Both the position numbers and the translations under genes were made by a program. A stretch of DNA of 64,000 nucleotides, taken from assembly GCA_963769905.1 (NCBI GenBank), contig CAVYNG010000001.1, positions 992,001-1,056,000 on the forward strand, read 5' to 3'. The notes beneath the pieces were generated by a model that searched no databases, had not been told where the DNA came from, and worked only from the letters and a program-made list of their open reading frames with translations. Below are positions 50,545-57,774 of this stretch, in pieces; within the stretch, counting starts at the first letter, position 1; each line of letters starts with the position of its first letter. Source of the stretch: Bog-756 sp963769905 (lineage in GTDB: Bacteria > Actinomycetota > Acidimicrobiia > Acidimicrobiales > RAAP-2).

Positions 50545-52094
50545 CGTCCCTCCACCGGAGATCGAACCGACGACTCGATCAGCTCGCGGGGCACCACCTT
50601 GCCCGCCGCGTTGCGCGGCAACGCCGCGACCATGTGGATCTGCCTCGGCACCTTGTAGTCGGCGAGCGACCGCCGAAGGTAGGCGCGGAGCTGCTCGGCC
50701 GAACAGTTCGATCCGTCGCGCAGCACGACCCACGCTCCCACATCCTCACCGAGGACGTGGTGTGGGATACCCGCGACCGCCGCCTCGACCACGTCCGGGT
50801 GGGCGTAGAGCACCTCTTCGACCTCGCCCGGCGCGATGTTGTAGCCGCCTCGGATGATCAGTTCCTTCTTTCGTCCGGTGATCCACAGGAAACCGTCGCC
50901 GTCGAGGTAGCCGAGATCTCCGGTGCGGAGCCAGCCGTTCCGCCAGGTGCTGTTGGTTGCGGCAGGCTCCCGCAGGTATTCACGCGGTCGGTCTACGCCC
51001 CTCACCGCGACTTCTCCTTCGTCGCCTTGCCGGATGGACTCGCCGGTTTCGTCCACGATGCGGATCTCGACACCGGGAAGTGGCTGGCCGACCGAACCCA
51101 GGTGCCGTCCCTCGTCCCCGCCGGGTGTGCGGGACACCGCGCCGAACTCGGTGAGCCCGTAACCGACGAGCACCTCAGCGCCCGGCAGGCGCTCGCCGAG
51201 ACGCTGAAGCGTCGCGCGGGCAACCGGAGCGCCACCGATGGTCAGGGCCGCGAGACCGGAGAGGTCGGCTTCGGCGAAGCGCGGATGGGCGACGATCAGT
51301 TGTGCCATCGCCGGGACGACGAATGCGACCAGTGGGCGTCGTTCCTCCACGGTCGCGAGCCAGGTACCCGCGTCGAAACGGGGCAGGTACCACCCGCTCA
51401 TGCCGGCGCGCATCGGCCCGTGGATGAGCAGCGCGCCGCTGGTGGTGGTGAACGGTGAGGCGGTCAGGAAGCCGAGACCGTTCCACGAGGCAGCCACCTC
51501 CGCCAGGTCGTCGCGCCCGTAGCGGACGACGACCGCCTTCGGAGTGCCGGTGGTCCCGGAGGTGTACATGATGTCCATCACGTCCCCTTCTGCCGGCGCC
51601 GTCCGACTCTCGAGGGGGGACGGGTCGTCCGCGCAGAGCGCGTTCCAATCCGGGTGTTCGTCGCTGCCCTGGACCACGCCGACGACAGGCGGGTCCACGC
51701 GAGCGGCCAAATCGTCCCAGCGGACGCCTCCGACGCTTGTCGCGCCGGCGAGGACGACCGAGGGCGCGGCATGGGCGAGGATCGCCCGCAGCTCGGGCGC
51801 AGCGAGCCGGGTGTTGACCGGGACGGCGATCGCACCGGCGCGGTGCGCCGCTGTGTACGCGATCAGCCAGGCGAAGGGCTCCTCGGGCGGGATCGCGATC
51901 ACCACCCGATCACCGGGGCCGAGCCCTTGGGCGACGAGACCCCGGGCGAGTCGGTTCGACGACGAGTCCCACTCGGCGAGGGTGAGCTCGGCGCCGTTCG
52001 AGACGTCGCGCCACGCGACGGCGTCGGGGTACCTGTCCGCCAGAGTCGAGACGCCGTCGTACTGCGATGGTTGCCAAGCCGGTTGCGACGTCAG
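50541..52094 (-). CDS. Acyl-CoA synthetase (AMP-dependent ligase) with apparent CTG start
   Basis: About 517 residues. The core motifs are MYTSGTTGTPKAV, VGYGLTEFGAVS, GWLRTGDLGYLDGDGFLWIT, GRKKELIIRGGYNIAP and the catalytic-Lys end LPRNAAGKVVPREL, all intact. The first canonical start (GTG near 51905) would remove about 63 family-like N-terminal residues (YDGVSTLADRYPDAVAWRDV, LTLAEWDSSSNRLARGLVAQ). Those residues are open back to CTG 52094, which overlaps the stop of the preceding gene (CTGA). CTG initiation is therefore likely. It activates a carboxylic acid of the pathway to its CoA ester. Confidence 0.9.
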   Translation of the reverse strand: MTSQPAWQPSQYDGVSTLADRYPDAVAWRDVSNGAELTLAEWDSSSNRLARGLVAQGLGPGDRVVIAIPPEEPFAWLIAYTAAHRAGAIAVPVNTRLAAPELRAILAHAAPSVVLAGATSVGGVRWDDLAARVDPPVVGVVQGSDEHPDWNALCADDPSPLESRTAPAEGDVMDIMYTSGTTGTPKAVVVRYGRDDLAEVAASWNGLGFLTASPFTTTSGALLIHGPMRAGMSGWYLPRFDAGTWLATVEERRPLVAFVVPAMAQLIVAHPRFAEADLSGLAALTIGGAPVARATLQRLGERLPGAEVLVGYGLTEFGAVSRTPGGDEGRHLGSVGQPLPGVEIRIVDETGESIRQGDEGEVAVRGVDRPREYLREPAATNSTWRNGWLRTGDLGYLDGDGFLWITGRKKELIIRGGYNIAPGEVEEVLYAHPDVVEAAVAGIPHHVLGEDVGAWVVLRDGSNCSAEQLRAYLRRSLADYKVPRQIHMVAALPRNAAGKVVPRELIESSVRSPVEGR

Positions 52095-53062
52095 TAGGGA
52101 TCACACCCCTCGAGGATGCGGCGCGGGTTGGTGACCATCATCGTCGTGATGTCGTCGTCGCTGATGCCGGCCTCTCGCATCGTGGGGAGGACGTCGTCTG
52201 GGATGTGGGTCCACCGCCAGTCCTTCCATGCGTGGGCGACCGATGCGGGAAACCAGTCCACGTGGCACATCGCGTCATGGGAGAGGACCAATCGGTCGGC
52301 ATGACCGCGCTCGCACAGAATCCGGACCGCCTCGACGCGCTCGGCCAGCGAGAAGGTGCCGATCCCGAAGTGGTCGAACCCGAGGAACGAGCCGTTGGCG
52401 ATCAGCGTCTCGTGGTAGCCGGTGTCGAGCGTCCCTCCCGAGTGTCCGATCACCACCTGGGTGAGGTCGACACCTTCGTCGGCCAGGATGCGTTGCTGCT
52501 CGAGGCCCCAGGGCTCGGGGGGCGTGGGCGTGTGCGTCGTGATCGGCACCCCGGTCTGACGGTGCGCCTTGGAGACGGCTCGGAGAACCCGCTCGACGCC
52601 GGGAGTGATCCCCTGGGTGTCGGTCGCGCACTTGAGGATGCCGGCCTTTACGCCGGTGTCGCCGATCCCCTCGGTGATCTCCTTGACGAACAGCTCGGTC
52701 ATCGGCTCGGGGCCTCCGAGGATGGTTCCGGGACCCCGGAAGTGGAAGTACATCGGCACCTCGTTGTAGGTGTAGACGCCGGTCGCCACAATCACGTTGA
52801 TGGCCGGTGCCTGCTCGGCGACCGACCGAATCCGCGGGGTGTACCGCCCGAGTCCGATGACCGTGAGGTCGACGATGGTGTCGATGCCGCGCTCTTTGAG
52901 TTCGCGGAGCCGCTCGACCGCGTACGCCTGTTGCTCGCCCTCGTCCCATTCCGACGCCGGCTTCTCGATTTCCGGGCTGAGGATGAAGACGTGCTCGTGC
53001 ATCAAGGTCGACCCCAGCTCACTGCCGGCGATCGGACCGAGCACTGTGTTCACCAGTGACAT
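52091..53062 (-). CDS. Phosphotriesterase-family hydrolase (lactonase candidate)
   Basis: 323 residues from ATG. The binuclear metal site is complete: His22 and His24 (MHEHVF), carboxylated Lys144 (GILKCATD), His177 (TTHTP), His207 (VIGHSGG) and Asp263 (SHDAM). Family members are lactonases, phosphotriesterases or unknown (PHP) proteins. In a cluster with a Baeyer-Villiger enzyme a lactonase role is attractive. First gene of the operon with the ligase, hydratase and DapB-like genes. The 168-bp gap before the divergent SRPBCC gene holds a 15-bp direct repeat but no copy of the TetR-like motif. Confidence 0.9.
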   Translation of the reverse strand: MSLVNTVLGPIAGSELGSTLMHEHVFILSPEIEKPASEWDEGEQQAYAVERLRELKERGIDTIVDLTVIGLGRYTPRIRSVAEQAPAINVIVATGVYTYNEVPMYFHFRGPGTILGGPEPMTELFVKEITEGIGDTGVKAGILKCATDTQGITPGVERVLRAVSKAHRQTGVPITTHTPTPPEPWGLEQQRILADEGVDLTQVVIGHSGGTLDTGYHETLIANGSFLGFDHFGIGTFSLAERVEAVRILCERGHADRLVLSHDAMCHVDWFPASVAHAWKDWRWTHIPDDVLPTMREAGISDDDITTMMVTNPRRILEGCDPY

Positions 53063-53230
53063 CGGGTCACCTCGTCCTCACTCTCGCTCCGTGTGGATTG
53101 CGTCTTCGGCCCTTCGGCGGGCTCGGCCCTTCGGCGGTTCGGTCGCATCGCTCGGAACGTCGAGGATGGTATCTGCTCGGATCGGAATCGCGGTCGTGCG
53201 GCAGATCCCGCGATCCACCAAGATGCGGGG

Positions 53231-53713
53231 ATGCGTGAACACCGCTACTCCTTCGAGATGCCCCATTCCGCCGCGCGGATCTGGGCGCTCTTCCAGGACT
53301 ACGACCGATGGACGGACTACGCGCCGATGGTGCGGCGGGTGGAGGTCCTCTATCCGGGCGACGAGCACCACAACGGTCGGCTCCGCCGGGTGATCTACAA
53401 GATGCCGTTCGGTCGCGAAGGCGCCGCTCTCGAGCTCGTCACCGACGTCGAACCGGAGCGCGGCTACACCTACACGATGATCTCGAGCAAACCGGGGAAC
53501 GACCAGATCGGTCACGTCCGGCTCGAGCCGCACGGTCCCAACCGGACCGTCTTCTCGTTCGACGAGACGTACAACCTCACCTCGTGGCCGTGGCGCTGGT
53601 TCGAGGGCCCCATCTACCGGTTCATCAACAAGAACAACGAGGAGAGCATGCGGCGCGCCGGCGAGTGGCTCTCGGAGCACCCCGAGTACCGGGCGGATCT
53701 CGTCGAGAGCTGA
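53231..53713 (+). CDS. SRPBCC-fold (polyketide-cyclase/START-like) protein
   Basis: 160 residues from ATG 53231 (MREHRYSFEMPHSAARIWAL). SRPBCC layout: the initial strand, helix IWALFQDYDRWTDYAPMVRR, then curved strands (GRLRRVIYKMPFGREGAALE, GYTYTMISSKPGNDQIGHVR) and a long C-terminal helix (YRFINKNNEESMRRAGEWLS). The fold binds hydrophobic ligands. It sits at the edge of the catabolic cluster, divergent from the lactonase operon, and could bind a substrate or intermediate (inference). Confidence 0.82.
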   Translation: MREHRYSFEMPHSAARIWALFQDYDRWTDYAPMVRRVEVLYPGDEHHNGRLRRVIYKMPFGREGAALELVTDVEPERGYTYTMISSKPGNDQIGHVRLEPHGPNRTVFSFDETYNLTSWPWRWFEGPIYRFINKNNEESMRRAGEWLSEHPEYRADLVES

Positions 53714-53746
53714 TCGGGGCTGTCCGGACCGGCTGCTCGTTCCCGG

Positions 53747-54232
53747 TCACGACCCTCTGCCGAGCCCGGGTCCGACTCCGAAACCGACGTCGCGCAGGAG
53801 CGCTCTCGTGAACGCGCTCATCTCGTCGAGAGGAAGGCGTTCGGCACTCCACCAGGCGACTTCCGACGTCTCGTCTCCGTCAGGAGTGGGCGTACCACCG
53901 ACCACCGTCGCGTCGAAGACCGTCGAGACGTACGCGGTCTGGTCGCCGTTCGGGTAGACCATCCGGTACTCCGGTCCCCCGAGCACAGCCAGCAGGGCAC
54001 CCAGGCGGACGACGACCCCCGCCTCCTCCTCGGCTTCGCGGACGGCGCACTCCTGCGGTGATTCGTCGGGCTCGATCGCCCCGCCGATCGCTGCCCACAA
54101 GTCGGTGTCGACGTCTCGGACGAGGAGGATGCGACCCGACCCGTCGCGTGGGAGGACCGCGGCGGAAGGCAGGACGAGGAGCTCGTTCCCGACCAGCTCC
54201 CGCAGACGGCGGATATGGGGCGAGACCGACAC
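53747..54232 (-). CDS. NUDIX hydrolase
   Basis: 161 residues from GTG 54232; the longer in-frame lead has low complexity. The Nudix box is complete: GGAIEPDESP leading to REAEEEAGV (G-x5-E-x7-R-E-U-x-E-E-x-G-U). The N-terminal ELLVLPSAAVLPRDGSGRIL and the NGDQTAYVSTVFDATVVGG strand fit general MutT-like pyrophosphohydrolases. Substrate unknown. Divergent from a DUF4234-like gene; it faces the SRPBCC gene tail to tail with 33 bp between. Confidence 0.9.
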   Translation of the reverse strand: MSVSPHIRRLRELVGNELLVLPSAAVLPRDGSGRILLVRDVDTDLWAAIGGAIEPDESPQECAVREAEEEAGVVVRLGALLAVLGGPEYRMVYPNGDQTAYVSTVFDATVVGGTPTPDGDETSEVAWWSAERLPLDEMSAFTRALLRDVGFGVGPGLGRGS

Positions 54233-54368
54233 CGACGGCACGCTACTGCGGTGCGGTGCCAGGAGCGCCGCCGCCGCCAGCGCCGGCGCGATCGCGGGCC
54301 TAAGGTGGATCGCGCGGTCGCGCAGGGGAGGCACTTGGCGGAGCGACCGCCGAGAGGAGGCGATCTCC

Positions 54369-54836
54369 GTGACCGAACAACCCGAGGGTGCGCCAGCGGG
54401 ACAGCGCGAGCCGAGCAGCGACGCGTCGGACGTGAGTATCGACGGTCCAACTCCACCGCCGGCAACCTCCTATGCGGCGCAGGCGACCGGGATGCCCGGT
54501 CACGTGAGGAGTCCCGTCGCGGTGATCCTGCTGTCGATCATCACCATCGGTATCTACGCGCTCTACTGGGAGTACGCGAGCTTCAAGGAGCTGAAGGACT
54601 ACTCGGGAGAGGGCATCGGCGGATGGATCGGGCTGCTGTTCGCGATCCTTCTCAGCATCGTCAACGCGTTCCTCCTGCCTTCGGAGGTCGGCAGGCTGTA
54701 CGCACGCTCGGGCCGGCAATCGCCGGTATCCGGGCTCACCGGGTTCTGGGTGCTGATCCCAATCGTCGGAGGGATCATCTGGGTGGTGAAGGTCCAGGGG
54801 CGAATGAACGACTACTGGGAGTCGTTGCCGGCCTGA
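54369..54836 (+). CDS. DUF4234-like membrane protein
   Basis: 155 residues from GTG 54369 with GAGGAGG about 7-13 bp upstream. A polar, Pro/Ser-rich cytoplasmic lead of about 45 residues is followed by three membrane segments: SPVAVILLSIITIGIYALYW, GWIGLLFAILLSIVNAFLLP, and GFWVLIPIVGGIIWVVKVQG, with NDYWES at the end. The YALYWEYASFKELKDYSGEG link is typical of DUF4234. Function unknown. Confidence 0.82.
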   Translation: MTEQPEGAPAGQREPSSDASDVSIDGPTPPPATSYAAQATGMPGHVRSPVAVILLSIITIGIYALYWEYASFKELKDYSGEGIGGWIGLLFAILLSIVNAFLLPSEVGRLYARSGRQSPVSGLTGFWVLIPIVGGIIWVVKVQGRMNDYWESLPA

Positions 54837-55296
54837 GCGACGTCCGAGCGAGTGTCGGGGCCGGGTTTCGAATCGCGGGACTGTCTCATCCTCGTCGCCG
54901 GGAATCACAGTTTCGTGACATGGCCGTCGCGTCCTGTTTCTACGGATTTCGTCGTCCATTGCTAGGTGGCCGACGAAATGAGTGCCCGGGCCGGGAGCAG
55001 GGCGGCGGATCCCCACTCGACCGACCCGGACCAAGCAAGGTTACCGGTAGGTAACAGTATCGTGAACTCGCCCACAAGAGCCGTGGTCCGGCGTCACGGG
55101 CCTCGCGCAGAGACCATTGCGGCGACCAGGGCTGATGGTGGGCTTCCCGGGGTGATTGACAATGACAAACATTTTCGGGAACAGAGGTCAGCCCATCCGA
55201 TGTCGGATTCCGGTTGATTCGGGCCGAACGGGCCGCTCCTGACCTGGGGCCAGCCACTGCCTCGGGCCATCCGCTGACTGGGGCCTTCTTCAGAAG
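54837..55296. other. Intergenic region without a supported gene
   Basis: About 460 bp. One 83-codon frame (54966-55217) has no SD and no recognisable content. A perfect palindrome GTTACC-GGTA-GGTAAC (55040-55055) stands out, and short GC-rich near-repeats (CTGACCTGGGGCC / CTGACTGGGGCC) lie near 55240-55285. Confidence 0.4.
55040..55055. promoter_or_regulatory. Palindrome GTTACC-N4-GGTAAC, possible operator
   Basis: Two perfect 6-bp arms around GGTA, within an AT-richer patch of the 460-bp intergenic region. No adjacent regulator gene, so the role is open. Confidence 0.25.
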
Positions 55297-55476
55297 CTAG
55301 GAGGCATCCGGTCGCGACCCCAGCTTGACCCTCTCGCCTGGGTCTTCCCGGACCAGTTCGGCGGCGAGCGCGATGCACTCGTTGCAGATGGAGACGTCGT
55401 CGGGTCCGGCCACGACCTTCCTGACTTCCTCTTGCGACTTCTTGCAGAACGAGCAGTGCACGATCCGGTCGGCCAT
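55297..55476 (-). CDS. Free-standing ClpX-type C4 zinc-finger protein
   Basis: 59 residues from ATG 55476 (MADRIVHCSFCKKS). It consists almost only of the zf-C4 domain found at the N-terminus of ClpX: two CxxC pairs (CSFC and CNEC) with KSQEEVRKVVAGPDDVSICN between and ALAAELVRED after. No AAA+ ATPase follows. In ClpX this domain dimerises and recruits adaptors and substrates, so a detached copy could act as an adaptor or competitor (inference). A longer in-frame lead to 55545 is less likely. Confidence 0.8.
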   Translation of the reverse strand: MADRIVHCSFCKKSQEEVRKVVAGPDDVSICNECIALAAELVREDPGERVKLGSRPDAS

Positions 55477-55541
55477 GCGGAAGACGGTATTACGCCGTCC
55501 AAGACCTCGCACGACGCGGTGGCCTGCGTACGACGACTTGG

Positions 55542-56318
55542 TCAAGGTGACGCGCTCGAGCGTCCCTCCCCGACGACCCGGGCGAGGAAGTCGACGATCG
55601 CCTGGCGGAACGCAGGATCGAACACGGCGGAGAGGTGGTCGCCGGATACCACCTTCACTTCCGCACCGGCGATGCGCTCGGCGAGGTCATGGGGCGAGCC
55701 CGCCAGACGGTCCTCCGCGCCGGCGATCACGAGTACGGGTAGGCGGATCGTGGAGAGATCGGTCCTCGGGAACGCACCGGAGCGCTGGAACGCCGAAAGG
55801 GCTTGGAGATCGGCGTCGGTCGATTCGGCGAACTCGCGAAAGGCCCGAGCGACCGGGTCGTCGATGGTCGCCGAGTCGGTGGCGAGGAGTCCCTCTCCGA
55901 TGGTCGGGGCTCGCTCGGCCATCGCACGACTGCCGAGCCGCCTGCCGACCCCGCCGAAGATCGCATAGCGCATCCGCTCGCCGCTCGCGGCGAGCGTCAT
56001 GGCAGTCCTCGCTCCCATCGAGTAGCCGCAGACGTCGACCTCCTCGAAACCGAGATGTTCGACCAGGCACCCGACGTCACGCGCCATGGCCCCGTCGGCG
56101 TAGGCGGACGGCTCGTGGGGCTTGTCGGAGTGCCCGTGTCCCCGGGCGTCGAGGACGACCACCTGTCGGCCGGCTGCTTCCAGAGCTGCCACGACGCCTG
56201 GCCGGACCCAGTTCCGCTCGCTGTCGGCGGCGAACCCGTGCAGCAGCACGACCGGCGGGCCGTCGCCACTCACCCGGTAGGCCAGCTCGACACCGTCGAA
56301 CGAGGAGAACCGATCCAT
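55542..56318 (-). CDS. Alpha/beta hydrolase
   Basis: 258 residues from ATG. VVLLHGFAADSERN (oxyanion), LDARGHGHSDKP, nucleophile elbow CGYSMGA with Ser100, acid in IAGAEDRLAG and His in VSGDHLSAV. The closest look is to small esterases/haloperoxidase-like hydrolases. It lies 65 bp upstream of the zinc-finger gene on the same strand, so the two may be co-transcribed. Confidence 0.9.
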   Translation of the reverse strand: MDRFSSFDGVELAYRVSGDGPPVVLLHGFAADSERNWVRPGVVAALEAAGRQVVVLDARGHGHSDKPHEPSAYADGAMARDVGCLVEHLGFEEVDVCGYSMGARTAMTLAASGERMRYAIFGGVGRRLGSRAMAERAPTIGEGLLATDSATIDDPVARAFREFAESTDADLQALSAFQRSGAFPRTDLSTIRLPVLVIAGAEDRLAGSPHDLAERIAGAEVKVVSGDHLSAVFDPAFRQAIVDFLARVVGEGRSSASP

Positions 56319-56470
56319 CGTCGGCGAAGACTACGCGGCCGAGGTGAGTATCGCTCGCCGGAAGGCCTGCAGCCTGTCGATCGAGCCGATCGGGGTGGGT
56401 GGCCTACTTGGCCCGGTCCTCGCACATCGAACGCGAAGTCCACTGCTCACGCTGCGGTTAGGAGAGACTG

Positions 56471-57754
56471 GTGGCCATGGAGGGCCCGGGGGAACCTCGA
56501 ACCCCAAGGGGAAAGGAACCCCGGTACCGGCACCAGCGCCATCGCCAGGGTCGTCGGCCGCGCTACGCGCATTCGACGAAACACCGGCAGAGTTGGCAAC
56601 GGAAGGTCGTCTTCGCAGGGGCCATTCTGGCCATCGTTGGAGGCTTGGCCCTCGGTGCCAATATCTATCTCTTCTACCAGCACTCGGGCCGAGTGGGGTC
56701 GGCTCTCATCCATACCGAGGAGCGAGCTGCTGCCGCTGCCCGGTCGAGTGGGAAGTGCGTCGCGTCCTTCCCTGCTTCCACACCGAGTGCCGGCCTCGAC
56801 GTGTCGGCGGCAACCCAGGGCGCGGCGCTGGCCTCGAACGCTCCTGTGGCCGCACCAGATGACGCAAATCCCACCGTCTACGCGTTGTTGAAGGCGACAT
56901 CGATCGGTCTGGTGGCGCCGGTCGTCCAAGGCGTGGATGATTCCCAGCTGAATGTGGCTGTCGGACACGTACCTGCCAGTTCGTGGCCGGGCAACGAGGG
57001 TACTTCGGTATTGGCGGCGCACGACGTGACCTGGTTCAGTCGGATCGACCAGTTGAATCCGGGCGATCAGCTTTCGGTGGTGACGCCATGCGAGACCTTC
57101 GACTACACGGTAGAGGACCACCAAGTGGTCTCCGCCGACACCCCGATTTTCCAGAGCACGCCGGCACATCTCGTTCTCGTCACCTGCTACCCGACCGACG
57201 CTCTCTTCCTCACGTCACAGCGCTACCTGGTTGACGCGGACCTGACTCGGGTGGCCCAAGTCGGCGTCCGACCGGCTGCGCCGGTGAGCGTCGGGGCGCC
57301 CGCCGTTCCGGCACCGCCGGCCCTGATGGCTCAAGGCCTTGATCTTGCCCACAACTCAGCGCCGATGGGATCACTTTCCGTTAGCGGCTCACCGTCGATC
57401 AGCTGGCAGCAGAGCTCGGGACCACTCGACGACGCGGCTGCCGTGGTCTCCCTGTACTTCGCGGCCATCCGCTCTGCCGAACAGGGTCAGGGCGACTGGT
57501 GGGTGGCGATCGCCCCAACCGTCGCCTACGCGTCGGCGTCCCCTCTCTTCGGGGCGACCATCGTCCACAACGACGCCGCACTGAGCCCTGTGCTGGATGT
57601 GAACGGGACGGGCCTGACCGGTGTGTCGCTCGTGACCGAGCCCGTGCTGTCGGGCAACGGTTCCCCCGGCATCTATCGCATCGAGATGACAGCTGACGTG
57701 GTGAACAACCAGCTGGTCGTCAATGGATGGTCGATGCAGAGAATCGAAGGATGA
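56471..57754 (+). CDS. Class E-type sortase with an extra C-terminal domain
   Basis: 427 residues from GTG 56471 with AGGAGAG 7-13 bp upstream. A basic cytoplasmic lead is followed by one membrane segment (about residues 46-68, VVFAGAILAIVGGLALGANI). The sortase domain (about 130-260) has catalytic His184 (AAHDVTWF), Cys239 (LVTCYP) and Arg251 (SQRYLV). About 165 residues follow that ordinary class E sortases lack, ending in a SnoaL/NTF2-like-looking module (AAAVVSLYFAAIRSAEQGQG ... NNQLVVNGWSMQRIEG). It should join surface proteins to peptidoglycan. It converges on the operon that encodes possible substrates. Confidence 0.85.
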   Translation: MAMEGPGEPRTPRGKEPRYRHQRHRQGRRPRYAHSTKHRQSWQRKVVFAGAILAIVGGLALGANIYLFYQHSGRVGSALIHTEERAAAAARSSGKCVASFPASTPSAGLDVSAATQGAALASNAPVAAPDDANPTVYALLKATSIGLVAPVVQGVDDSQLNVAVGHVPASSWPGNEGTSVLAAHDVTWFSRIDQLNPGDQLSVVTPCETFDYTVEDHQVVSADTPIFQSTPAHLVLVTCYPTDALFLTSQRYLVDADLTRVAQVGVRPAAPVSVGAPAVPAPPALMAQGLDLAHNSAPMGSLSVSGSPSISWQQSSGPLDDAAAVVSLYFAAIRSAEQGQGDWWVAIAPTVAYASASPLFGATIVHNDAALSPVLDVNGTGLTGVSLVTEPVLSGNGSPGIYRIEMTADVVNNQLVVNGWSMQRIEG

Positions 57755-57774
57755 ACGCGTCTTGAGCTCAAAGC

